64,000 bases of DNA from NCBI GenBank assembly GCA_948470475.1, contig OX419346.1, forward strand, positions 2,373,731-2,437,730. The letters are read 5' to 3'. How positions within the stretch are numbered: position 1 is the stretch's first letter; every line of letters starts with the position of its first letter. A program made the position numbers and the translations under genes. The notes beneath the pieces are model-generated. The model was not told the DNA's origin and made no database searches. It worked only from the letters and a program-made list of their open reading frames with translations. The DNA comes from Galaxea fascicularis. Taxonomy: Eukaryota; Cnidaria; Anthozoa; Scleractinia; Euphylliidae. Shown here piece by piece: positions 34,701 through 45,800 of this stretch.

Positions 34701-34773
34701 CGCCCAACGTGGGGCTCGAACCCACGACCCTGAGATTAAGAGTCTCATGCTCTACCGACTGAGCTAGCCGGGC
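34701..34773 (-). tRNA. tRNA-Lys(CTT)
   Basis: 73 nt with all stems paired, anticodon CTT, box A TAGCTCAGTCGG and intact box B GGTTCGAGCCC. Downstream on the minus strand is a T-rich run (TTTCTTTTTTT) that would terminate Pol III. A plausible functional gene. Confidence 0.9.
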
Positions 34774-35385
34774 GGCTGTTATAAAACGTTTTAACGTAAA
34801 ATAAAAGGTCACAAGTAACCTCTTGTTAAACAGCCAAACCATTCAACCAGGTAAAAAAAATGACAGATGATCCAAATACCTACAGCACATCCTCCTCCTC
34901 CTTTTTAACTTCTTCTTCTTTAACATGCCATGATTCACCTGTTAAAAAGTATACCGATGGCACATCCTAAATAATTTTGTCGACCAACATGCGTTTCTAA
35001 CCCACGACCCTAAGATTAAAAAGGTAGTTTAAGAAACAAGGACGGTAACGGCAACGAGAACGTCATTTAAAAATATTACTTCTCGTTTTTGTAACTCTTT
35101 CGCAGTCATCAAAATTTGTTTAACTTCGAAAATGCTGACGAACTCTCCAGGAACTAACTTAGTATGAATGACGTCAAAATAAGGAAAAAGAAAAACAGAT
35201 TTTGCCTTCATACGCTCATGTTCTCGACATGGAAAACCTAAAATTTGGCCACTTCACGTTGTTGTTTTGCAGAAGACGGCAAAGAAATGTACCAAAATGG
35301 AAAATGCACGTTCAGAGTGATTGTGTTGACTCGTAAGCCTACTGTTTTGTGGCGTTCTTGTTGCCGACTCCGTCCTCGTTTTTAA

Positions 35386-36074
35386 AGCCCGCCGCACACG
35401 TGAGGATCGCGCTGAGCAAAATTCCTCGCGAGGCAGTTCAACTCAGCCCGGTTTCCTCTCATGTGCGGCGAATAGGCCTCTTTCGAAATATCAAAATTCA
35501 GCGTAATAGCGAGGCCCAGAGGACAACAACAAAGGAAAATGAAAGTTATGTTAATTACTTTCAAATTTAGAATGATCGTCGCAGTTGTGATCGCAATTTT
35601 CACAATTGCGGAAACAAGCCTGAAAAAGTTCAGCACTTCAACGGGGTTCAGGCTTCTTTACGCAATTGTAAAAATTGCGATCACAACTGCGACGATCATT
35701 CTTCATTTGATTTTATTTCTGCAGTTCACATACGATTTCTTTCATATTCCTTGGAATTTGTTTCTATTGGTTCGTCCTATGGGCCTCGCTATCAAGCTGA
35801 ATTTTGATATTTCGAAAGTACCCTATTTTCGATGAGAAATTCGCTTCGCGAGGCCGTGAGGAAAACATCAAACTGGTTTGATACTTTTTTGTCTCGCGAG
35901 GCAAATTCCTCACTGTGTGCGGCAATCATGAGAATCTGGCTGAGCCAGGCTAGTCGATCATCCCGGCAATAAAATTGCATGGCTTACTCACGTATCCACA
36001 CGAGAGGATACGGCTCAGCTAACTGCCACGCGAGGAATTTTGCTCAGCTCTTTCCTTGACGTGTGCGGCGGGTT
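35386..36074. mobile_element. TTAA-flanked TIR element with nested inverted repeats
   Basis: The ends AGCCCGCCGCACACGT and ACGTGTGCGGCGGGTT face each other, with GCTGAGCAAAATTCCTCGCG inside both arms. TTAA lies at both borders (35382-35385, 36075-36078), a target typical of piggyBac-like elements. Inside, a second inverted pair (35471-35830; TTTCGAAATATCAAAATTCA and its mirror) encloses a third, the SINE-tail palindrome at 35570-35705. No transposase. Confidence 0.75.
35570..35705. repeat. SINE-tail palindrome, copy D
   Basis: AATGATCGTCGCAGTTGTGA reads inward from both ends (its mirror TCACAACTGCGACGATCATT on the right), with GCAATTTT.ACAATTGCG and GAAGCCTGAA in both arms. It is two tails of the SINE at 42658-43052 joined head to head, with a short GTTCAGCACTTCAACGGGGT middle. 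Confidence 0.8.
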
Positions 36075-36536
36075 TTAAACTCCCTAAAGTTTGATAATCT
36101 ACCGACTGTGCTAGCCGGGTGGTTGTCACAAAATGTTCCAAAGTAAGATGAAAGATTACAAGTAACTTCTTTTTTAGCAGCTCTGATTTAACTCTCCAAC
36201 CGCGATCCACCTTTTAAAAGATACCTCAGGCAAATGCCAAATAATTCTTTTGTTTCTCCGACTCTTCCTTGAAGCTCTCTTTCTCCCCATTTCTCCTGTT
36301 CTTCTTCTCTGAACTAAAAATAATAATCCAACTTTAATAACAACTAAGATAATGTATACAACATTCTAAAAAGATTAAGAGTGAATAAAAAAAAGTATCT
36401 CTGAACTTCCCTTGATTAAAATTATCATGATTTTCTTGCGGCTGTTTGTTATTCCTCTAGTTTCCCCTTTATAGAAAATCTTGTTATAAAGTGTAAGCCG
36501 CTCTTTCCAAAATAAGCAACCAAAAAAATATGCTGT

Positions 36537-36609
36537 CGCCCAACGTGGGGCTCGAACCCACGACCCTGAGATTAAGAGTCTCATGCTCTACCGACTGAGC
36601 TAGCCGGGC
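36537..36609 (-). tRNA. tRNA-Lys(CTT), second intact copy
   Basis: 73 nt, identical in sequence to the copy at 34701-34773 over the whole cloverleaf, with anticodon CTT and intact A and B boxes. A T7 run follows the 3' end on the minus strand. Its 5' flank (CAAGTAACCTCTTGTGAAGCAGCCGAAC-type sequence) also matches the other copies, showing that the unit spread by duplication with its flanks. Confidence 0.9.
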
Positions 36610-36619
36610 AGTTGATACA

Positions 36620-39600
36620 GAATCTTTCAACGTCAAAAAGAAGTTGGCAAGTAACCTCTTGTGAAGCAGCCGAACTGACGAACCAGGTAAAAAATGTGGG
36701 TGTTAAAGTTGTATATTCCGTCGTTGATTAACTGGTCTTTGTCGAGAGATTACTTTAGCACAGAGTTGGGACACGCTTTAGTGGCCGTTGCTGTTGTGGA
36801 GAGATGGCCATTGCAGAGAAGTTAAAATAAGAGTGACTGTATGGACCGTCCACCGGGACAAAAATAAATGGCCGTTATATAGAGTTGGCCGTTGTAGAAA
36901 GGTTGCCGTTTCCAAAAATAATTAAATAAGACTTAATTGGGGAATCTAATCTGCGACGTTACGTTTCCAGCGGAATTTGTCAACCTCTCATTTTGGCGCT
37001 TTTTTTCCTGTTGCCACCCTCTTTATTCATTGTTTCTTATTAACACGCAGCTCCATTGTTTCAGGGCCAGGGTCCAATGTTTCTGTTGTTTATGTAATGT
37101 TTTGTCAGCCAATCTTGTGAATAGTTCCGAGAGCTGCGTGGCGGTCCCTTTTTTCCTTGAACAAGCCCGTCTTGGTTACTCCAATGACAGAAGTTCGCAA
37201 GTTCAGGACCCACCCCATCAAGGCAGGTTAAAAAAATGATTTTCCAAAATTCGCAAGGGGAAGTTAAAATACATGTTCATTTTTAAAAGACTTAAGTAGG
37301 GAAACACATCTGTGACGTCTTCTGCCGGTTAGTAGGATAGGACAACTTTCCATTTTGGCTCTCTTTTTGTTGACCACCTCTTAGGTATCGATGTTCAGAA
37401 ATTCTCCAGTTGAAGGTTAAAAATTATGATTATACAAAGACTTAGTTATTAAGGCATCACATCTGTGACGTTTCCAACGGGTTTGAACTGCCTTCAACTT
37501 TCGTTTTTTTTTTTTTTTACCAACCCCCTCCAGGTATGTAAAAAAAAAAAAAAGTCAAAGTTCGCAAATTCGTCCCTTGCCATTATCGATGAAGGGAAGA
37601 CTCTCTTGGTGAAGTTCAGTTGCAATGACCTTGCGCGGGTTCTATGAGAAAACAAAAACAAGCTTTGGAAAAAAACTCAGCCGGTAGCGGTACCTCCGTG
37701 TTTGAAGCGCTGTACCCTTACGATTAACCCCGAGATTTCGGCTCCGGGGATCGCTTATACCAACTGAGCCCAGCACCCCGCAAACCCTGAATATTCTGTC
37801 ATCCCATAACAGCCAGTGAGGGAGAGATTTGTCGGCCCCTAAACCATTCGTGACAATCCCACTCCAAAAGGGCAGAAAAGTACCGGTCCTACCTATCAAA
37901 CTATGGATGAAAAATTTCTATTTAAATGTGATGTGATTTAGTCATTTTGTCATCCATGTGGTGCGCATTTACCACGTGCGCATGCGTATTGCCATTTTAA
38001 CTATTCTAAACGGAACAGAGAAGCTGATGCATGTTCATGCGTACTTAACAGGCAATTTTGGCGTGTTTTGCTTTGTAAGTAATGCGGTGGGTACAATATT
38101 TTGCAAGTAGGACTGGATGACTCGACGCTTATGCAAAACATAGATGAAATAAGAATTCCCGGACTTGCATGCCGACTTTACCAAGGAGTTATGTACCCAG
38201 AAATCATCTCGTGCATCAACACGGAAATTTTGGACGAGCGGCACAAGCTGCCGTAAAATAGCTTATGTTCGGTCTGCTGAAATAGTAAATAGGTAAATGG
38301 GGAAGAGAACTGAAAGACCTTGAACCGAGCTTTACTGGAAATACAGACCACGGGCTCTAGGAGACTATTGTGCATTGGAAACGCCAAGACAAAACTGGGT
38401 ATTTCTGGTGTTGTCCGAGGGCGCGCGTTCAAAGCAAAGACTTTTCGTTTGGTAGCAGAACAAACGGTCATTGTCAGTGGTGAAAATCGAGAGCCCTGAT
38501 GAATTGATTGGGTCCGGCTAAAGTTAAGTTCGAACAACGCGCTAAGCATTTGACGGTAACAGCGCGGTGCATTTCAACTTTCACTAAAATTCTTCAAGCA
38601 GTAACGGTGCTGCATCATTACAGTATATGAGTCCCTGGCTACGCGGCAGCCATTGCAGTGGAGTCTCATTTAGGCGAGGGTTCAAATAAACTGCTGATGT
38701 ATATGTGGTGTATTAACCCTTTAAATCGCTACATCAAAATTTTAATTTTCATTTGTTGTTCCCTACACAATTGCTATAGATGTATGGGGAGAAGTTGTTA
38801 AAATATCAAGCAAAGTAATCTTGTCTGATCCTGTTCTTAATTCTCGTGACCACTTCGTTTTATAAATATTACAACGACAAATACGATACTGATCACTGCT
38901 AGGGTTTAAAGGGTTGAAGGTATGAAAACGGATACGTTACCTGTTAGCCCCTTGCGATGTCCATGAATTATACTTCATACATGCTACTGATGCTGCTCTA
39001 TTTTTGTTAGAAATGGTCACATAAGTAATAAAATGCAGGATGTTTGTGAAGACTTAGTACAGGTTTAAGAGAAAGATACTAATATCATGATATCAATGCT
39101 TGTATCATAAAAAACAATATTTTGTGGTGTATTATTACTAACACATTGCAGGCCTCTCTTCCATTACAGACAGTGGAAAAAATTTACTAGTCCTTAAATA
39201 TCTTATATTTATCTCTTTTGAAGAAAACCCTTGAGGACAGGATTTTCATAAAGTTTAGGGAGGCTCTTTTTTTTTTAATCTTGATAATAATGAAGATGAG
39301 GCTTGAATCAAAATAACAAGTTTCGGTAGCATTTCTTTCTGTGCCGACACAGCTGGTTTCATCCCAAACATTTACATTATTATTTTTTTAATAGAGACTA
39401 CACTTCCTCAGTTGAACGCAAACAATTATTTTTCAAACACCAGATCATCAGCCATTTAGAACTGTTTCATTCAGTTCAATAAGTTAATCAGTTCTGCCTG
39501 CAAGTTATTATATCATTTACACTTTTTCTCCGCCCAATTTCAAGCCCTGCACTTACAGGTTATTGAGATAAACTTCCCATTTTTCATTAATGTGGCATAA

Positions 39601-40120
39601 AGATTAAGATTGACATTAGCTGCAGGGCCTTGAAAATTGTATCATTTCTTCTAATCTGATGTCTTCCCTTTTACAAGAACCTGATCAGAACAATCAAGGC
39701 AGGACGCAAACAATGCAGTACTTTTTTTGCCCCAACCTAGCATGTGGTTGCTACCTTTTCAACGAATGCAAATACCACTCCCCGTCGCACACTTGAACAC
39801 ACTTGAACACTCCAGTTACTGAGACAAGGAGTCAACACGAGAATTCCAACTCCACGAAGTTTTGCCATAACTCAATCTTTATTAAGGCCTGGATACACTG
39901 CAAATCGAGGTTAACCTGATTCGGCGAAAGGTTTTCAAACTCACAGAACTCGCTGCAATCTTCTGTGGTCCAAACGGGAGCTTTTGATTTCACAAGCCTG
40001 ATGTTAAATAACTTGTTTGTGCACGAAATCCGGCAATCCGCAGTTGTTCTTCCCCACAAAAGACTGGAAAAAAGCATTTTGAAAACAAGCTACGTTCACT
40101 TCGCCGTTGCGGCCACCATC
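36620..40120. other. intergenic, no gene recognised
   Basis: Diffuse repeats are present (for example GGCCGTT words near 36770-36910 and TGACGTTTCC words near 36950-37480). A possible tRNA-like SINE head with GGCTCAGTTGGTATAAGC lies at about 37690-37790 on the minus strand. A MITE copy sits at 38713-38916. A 123-codon minus open frame (38178-38549) has no recognisable domain. Confidence 0.4.
38713..38916. mobile_element. MITE family TTAACCCTTTAAA, copy 2
   Basis: Starts TTAACCCTTTAAATCGCTA and ends CACTGCTAGGGTTTAAAGGG. The middle shares GGGGAGAAGTTGTTAAAATA and ATTCTCGTGACCAC with the other copies. Confidence 0.75.
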
Positions 40121-40577
40121 TTTAGGGAGTTTAAGATTTACGACGGCGACGGCAACGAAAACGTCATTTCAAAATACAACTTCTCGTTTGTGTAACTCTT
40201 TCGCGATTATTCCAATTTGTTTAACATGAAAAATGCTGGCGAGCTGGCCAGGGCCTAAATTACAATGAACGATGTTAAAGCAAATAAAGAGAAAGAAAAA
40301 ACATTTTGGTACATTTCTTTGCCGTCCTCTGCGAAACAACAACGTGAAATGACCAAATTTGGGGTTTTCTCGAGAACGTGGGTGTATGGCGACAAGTTTT
40401 TCTTTCTCTTTCTTTGCTTTAACATCGTTCGTAGTAATTTAGACCCTGGACAGCTCGCCAGCATTTTTCAGGTTAAACAAATTGGAATAATCGCGAAAGA
40501 GTTACACAAACGAGAAGTTGTATTTTGAAATGACGTTTTCGTTGCCGTCGCCGTCGTAGAATCTTATACTCCCTAAA
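40121..40577. mobile_element. foldback element with about 200-bp arms (copy 1)
   Basis: TTTAGGGAGTTTAAGATTTA at the left faces TATACTCCCTAAA at the right, and ACGACGGCGACGGCAACGAA faces TTCGTTGCCGTCGCCGTCGT. Pairing continues through AACTTCTCGTTTGTGTAACT and CTGGCGAGCTG to a small loop. Over 85 per cent of the element is stem. The overlapping open frames on both strands are by-products of the inverted repeat. Confidence 0.85.
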
Positions 40578-41639
40578 TTTGGCATCTTTTCAACGGCTTC
40601 CACTTAGTTCCAACTCTCAAACTGACATTTTGAGCCCACGGTGGAGTGAGCACACATATCAAACCATGTTGTAACTGCCCAGCGGTATATCTTCGAAGTC
40701 ATTTTGAGAGATGGAAACAAGTGCTAGCCCTTTTCAACAAAGTCTGACTAGCTCCCAAGCCTCACGCACACGGAAACGAGTCTACCGGAAGACCGGAAGT
40801 TGCTTGCTTGTTTCTAAAAATAGATTTTTTGAAATTAAGATATCCCATACCCCATTACAAGACTCCCTCTCTGTCCCATTATGTCTCTTGGTTAAACTCA
40901 ACCACGCTCAAAATTAGTTTTGCAACAACTGCAAATTAAGTAACGAGTTATGCTTTCTTTTTTCAGGTTGTTTAGAATGAACATTTCTTGGGCTACTTAA
41001 CTAAACGATCACTTCATACATCCAATTCCACTGGTTTATCATTTACCTTCAAAGATTTTTTACCAACTCGCAAAAATCACCCGACTCTCCGATTGGCCTA
41101 ATGGGCTAGGGGAAGGGTAGGTGCGCAGTTGCCCAGATACTGCGAATAGATCGATTTCACTCACGTGACCAGCGACCATATTGGTTCAGTGAAACAAAAG
41201 AAAGTATTTGCATAAAAATACAGGCGTTTGCTTGCATGCGTTTCATATCTAACACCAAGGAGTCCGGTTTCCTTGCACACCTACTGCCACAGCCCACGAA
41301 TGTCACTCATGGGTATGGGTTGAGGTCGGGTTCTTCCCGTTCTGAATTCCGCTTTGTCCGAAACGGACCGCCTTTGTAATTTCATTACTCAAGGTTACAA
41401 TAGGGCTTAATTGTTTTCACCTTATGTCAAGTGTATTTTATGCTCTGTTTAGAACTGACCTCCCTTGTAATTTAGTGTTAGACACTACCAAAGGGGTTAA
41501 ATAAACTGATTAAAAAAAAATAGAGTTCAATTCCCAGAGGGTTAGCTCTGTACACCAATATGGCCGCCATTCCTTTGTTTTTGTGCACCAACATGGCCAC
41601 CGTGACGTCACGTGAAAACGATCTAGTGTTTCATAATTA

Positions 41640-41800
41640 CTTTCATGTATATATCAAAGTATATATGTATCTGTTTTTTTGTTTTTATTTCTTGTAAGCT
41701 TATTACTGTATATAGTATTAGTTTAAGTAGCCCGCCTAGAATAGCTATGCCAGCTGCGGGCTAAAAAGGCCCTTGTTAATTAAATTGTTAAAAATTAAGT
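41640..41800 (+). mobile_element. probable retrotransposon 3' end
   Basis: A stretch TATATAGTATTAGTTTAAGT, then GCCCGCCTAGAATAGCTATG and GCTGCGGGCTAAAAAGGCCC, followed by an A/T tail, resembles a non-LTR retrotransposon 3' UTR. No reverse transcriptase is present. This rests on general appearance only. Confidence 0.35.
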
Positions 41801-42220
41801 CAATGTTGTTGTTATTGTTGGTAGCTTCAGCTAGGAGACTGGGTAAGGACAAGATTTAGGTGAGTTAAAAGAGAGACAACACCCAAGTCCACCATAAAAA
41901 AAAGTTTATTGTCGTTACCCCGCATACAATCGCTTCTAAGAAGCTCCATCTACATTTGGCAACTTGCAAAATCACTAGGACGTGAAGCAAGTATTAAAAA
42001 CAAAAATAATAATAATTCATACGTAAAGTTTATGAAAAATACGTTTGTTTTTATCGTTAATTTGCTCTTATTAGATCAGGCACTTTACCAACTCCATTCA
42101 CACTGAAAAAAACTTCAATCTTTAAAAATCAGTCACAGTGTCGGACTAACGAAACAAGGGAGAAGTTTTCCCAGTTTTCCTCAAATTACACTAATTTAAA
42201 GTAGCTAAAGCTAAAGTTGA

Positions 42221-42226
42221 TTTATT
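42221..42226 (-). terminator. candidate APEH polyadenylation signal
   Basis: TTTATT on the plus strand, i.e. AATAAA on the APEH strand, about 225 bp after the stop. A second candidate lies near 41906-41911. Confidence 0.4.
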
Positions 42227-42450
42227 GATATAACACGCAAAACAAATCTTCAGTTGGCAGACGCTTCTTAAGCGATTGACTCTAACTAACTAGAGTGTTC
42301 CGAGAGTATAAATAACTTAGAGACTCGACATGGGTAGAAATATTTCAAACGAGGTGCTCATATTGTTTGTAGCTACGTTTCTCCGTTGAACAACTAAAAG
42401 AATAGTCACTGATTCGTTTTAAAAATTCTAAACTTGAAGACTTTGATGTT

Positions 42451-42782
42451 TCACTTTTTTAAATGGTCATAAAACCACCGAGCCCTATTAACATTCAAGT
42501 CACTCTCTGCATCCACCTTAGCGATTGGGTGATTATTATCAGGGTACAACAATAGCCTGGAAAAACAAGAAGAAACCATCGTTAGTTCTAGTGCTCCTTT
42601 TTTACCTACAGCAGAGCTAGTCTGTCTAACGTTAACTCTTTCCAATATTCTTTCTTCAAATGAAGAATGATCGTCGCAGTTGTGATCGCAATTTTTACAA
42701 TTGCGTAAAAAGCCTGAAAAAATTCAGGACTTCGATCAACGGGGCTTGAACCCGTGACCTCGCGATTCCAGTGCGATGCTCT

Positions 42783-42817
<35 letters not shown>

Positions 42818-45800
42818 AGGTCAATTTTGAGTTCATATGTTTCCGTGAGAGGTATGTAAGAGAATAATGCATATGAAAGAAATCATATGTGAACTGCGGA
42901 TATGAAATCAAATAAAGAATGATCGTCGCAGGTGTGATCGCAATTTTTACGATTGCGTAAAGAAGCCTGAAAAAAAATTCAGGACTTCAGCGGGGCTTGA
43001 ACCCGTGACCTTGCGATTCCAGTGCGATGCTCTACCAACTGAGCTATGAAACTATGAATTTTGCATCTTTCTTCGTACGCGCTAGTGTACATGTATAGGA
43101 CCTGAAAGAAAACTAATAAACAAAAGAACACCAGCAAGAAAGTTTGCCCTCGAATTTTCTGCCAAATCCAATTCCCTGCTTAGCACCGGTTTTCCCACCC
43201 TTAGCACCGGTTACGGCGGCTACAATTTTTCCTGCGCTTGGGATCGGGTTAACAGTTTCCCGAACTTGACACCGGTTACATATTTTATCGCGCTTGCCAC
43301 CAGCTAAATGTTTTCCCGCGCTTGGGATCGGCACCTGTCACACGTTTTCCCGCGCCCGGTACTGGTTACAAGTTTTCCCGCCCTTGGCACCGGCTGCTTG
43401 AATCCCACGCTCGGCACTGATTGCATGTTTGCCCGCACTTGGCACGGGTTGGTGGTTACATGTTTTCCCGCGCTTGATACCAGCTGCATGATTCCTGCGT
43501 TTGAGATCGGCTGCATCTTTTCTTGCGCTCAGCACTGGTACCATGTTTTCCCGCACTCGGTACCGGCTACATGGTTTCCAGCACTTGGCACCGGTTTCAT
43601 GTTTTCCCGCGCTCGGCACAGCCACATGTTCTGGTTACATATTCTCTCGCGCGGTACAGTTTACATGTTTTTTCCGAGTTTCGCACCGGTTGCATGTTCT
43701 CCCGCACTTCAGTGGAACCGGTTGTATTTTTCTCGTGCTTGGCACCGATTGCACGTTTTTCTCGTGTTTGTCGTTTGTTCTTTGCTTTCCCGCTTTACGC
43801 AATTGTAAAAATTGCGATCACAACTGCGACGATCATTCTTCATTTGATTTCCCGTTTTTTGTACACTTTAACACTTGCAAGCTTTGGCAGTCTTACCTCG
43901 CTTCAGTTCCTTGGGCCTTCAACGCTCTGTAGAAACTTTTCCCTTGACTAGGAGGAACTCGGAGGTCATCTGATCCCAGCATAATTAATGTGGGAGTTTT
44001 AACCTGTGAGAAAAAAAATAACTAAGCGCCCCAGTATTAATCCACAAAATCTACTACGAGCGTTGTTAACAGTTCGAGGCAGTTGAAGCAACAACATACA
44101 AAAATTGGTAACACGGAGTTCAAACACACCCAACAAATCCTCATGAAAGCAGAGGAGGATGGAGTAAGTTCAGCATCTAAATTATGAATGAGATAGAAGT
44201 AAAAAGTTAACTCATGAAAAGATGACACTTTATTTACCTTTGTTATATGACTCATCGGAGATTTTTTTAGCATTTCTGCTAGCATTTCTGGGGTAGGCGT
44301 GCTCCCATGGTGAAACTTATATCCACCTTCGCTATAACACCTAAAAGATGAATAAAGAAAAAACGAAATCTGTCATCTTCCTTTGTCCACGACGGTTTTG
44401 TCTGGACAAAAAAGCACTCGCTAATTTCAAGTCAGATACAGTTTATACTCTTCCACAAAATTATGTCCGGTGGCTCTAAAAGTCAATTCATATTTCACAA
44501 CAAATTAAAATGTCATCCCTCGCTCAACGCTTCACAGTGCAAAATAACGGTTATTTTCATGCAAGATGACAGCTCATCAAAGTCGGGCGATGCACTGCAG
44601 CGAAGGAAAATACACAGTTCACAGTTTCATTCATGTATTTTACATACAAAATGGTTTCTTTTCCTTTTTCGTTTGCAAGTTACTTTGTTTTCGCAGCTTT
44701 CCAGTAAAGAAAGGAAAGCCCGTAATTTTTGATTTACTATTCAATCAATAATTTACGCTATTTAACTTCTCTGTTTGTTGAAAACCTAATGTTACTTTCG
44801 TCTTTATCACTTCCGTTGCTACGCAATACCATTTATGGACATGGAAATGTAAATAAATAATTGATTGATTGGTTGGTTACAGTACCAGTCTGGCACATCC
44901 GATATTTCTGTCATGACTGTAAAAAAAGGAAAAAACTGATCAGAGAGAAACGAGAAAAATAAAATCAAAACAAAGCAAAAGAAAAAACAAAAAAACAAAA
45001 AACTCGACCCAGAGGCTTTACAATCCAGATAATAAGATTACCCTGGGTACTGGGTACTTTAAAGACGAACAGGGGACCCGGAGCAAAACTTTAAAATGTT
45101 CATCCACAATGACCTGAAGTACTTCAAATCTGGAAAAGGTGACAAGTTTGGCACCTACCAGTTGAAAAAAGAGGTAAAAAAGAGCCTCACAAAAATCCAA
45201 GAGCGTATAGATTTTACAGAGTCACGTGGGATGGAGGGCCCAACGAGACCAAAACTTCATCCGGCTCAGTTCTTTAACGCAAGAAGCAAATTGGATTACG
45301 CGTAGGTTTTGTCGGGGATGAACGAAAAGGGTAACGACAATATGTCGTGCTAATAAACACTAGTGACAAAAAATACCGGGACGACAACTTTCTTGGCGAT
45401 GTCCATGCCTGAATCTTTCCACAGCTGTCCTGGCGCGTAGCTAAGGCAACAAAGTGAAGCGAGGCACGTCACCAAGGGGCAGGACATTTAGAGGTGTTGA
45501 CTGATCAATATGATATCAACTTACCAGCCACATTAAGAGCAGGATTTCTCATGGCGGCAGCCCTGTAGAAGTCCTTGTCATGCAATAAATTACGCATCGA
45601 TTAGAAAGTTGAAATTGAGGGTTCAAGCGTTTGACAATTTTTAGGGTAACGCCGGCTTAACAACTTAAAATGTGCGATCGAAATCTTCCTTGAAAGCAGC
45701 CCAAAGGCTGATTCAACTGAAAAGCAACTGGCAGATAACATAAATGGACAAAATCCCCGAGGTAGTCCCCCCTCCCCGTTAATCCATAAAACTTAAGTAA

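Larger units (their letters stand above)
35017..36087. mobile_element. foldback element (copy 2), interrupted
   Basis: The left arm AGTTTAAGAAACAAGGACGG and CGGCAACGAGAACGTCATTT matches the left arm of the full element at 40121-40577. The right arm ends GTTGCCGACTCCGTCC at about 35378 and resumes as TTAAACTCCCTAAAG at 36076-36087, because another element has inserted into it. Confidence 0.7.
34980..36120 (-). pseudogene. tRNA-Lys copy split by a nested insertion
   Basis: The 3' half (about 34980-35018, AACCCACGACCCTAAGATTA on the plus strand) and the 5' half (about 36088-36120, ATCTACCGACTGTGCTAGCC) of a diverged tRNA-Lys lie 1.07 kb apart. The break is at the anticodon loop. The flank after the 5' half (CAAGTAACTTC, AGCAGC, CTCCAACC) matches the flanks of the other tRNA-Lys copies, which confirms that the two halves were one unit. 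Confidence 0.75.

Noticed and set aside
38178..38549. 123-codon minus-strand frame
   Set aside because: No recognisable family, no splice partners; could be chance or a worn repeat.
42727..42802. tRNA with anticodon GGA
   Set aside because: No serine-type variable arm, imperfect anticodon stem and repeated copies with the same non-tRNA tail: a SINE head.
43308..43951. Open frames of up to 166 codons on the plus strand and 95 on the minus strand
   Set aside because: Same cause: diverged array 2 of the 28-bp minisatellite inside APEH intron 24.
45096..45305. 69-codon plus-strand frame in an APEH intron (NDLKYFKSGKGDKFGTYQL)
   Set aside because: Composition looks protein-like, but it matches nothing I know and lacks flanking exon signals.
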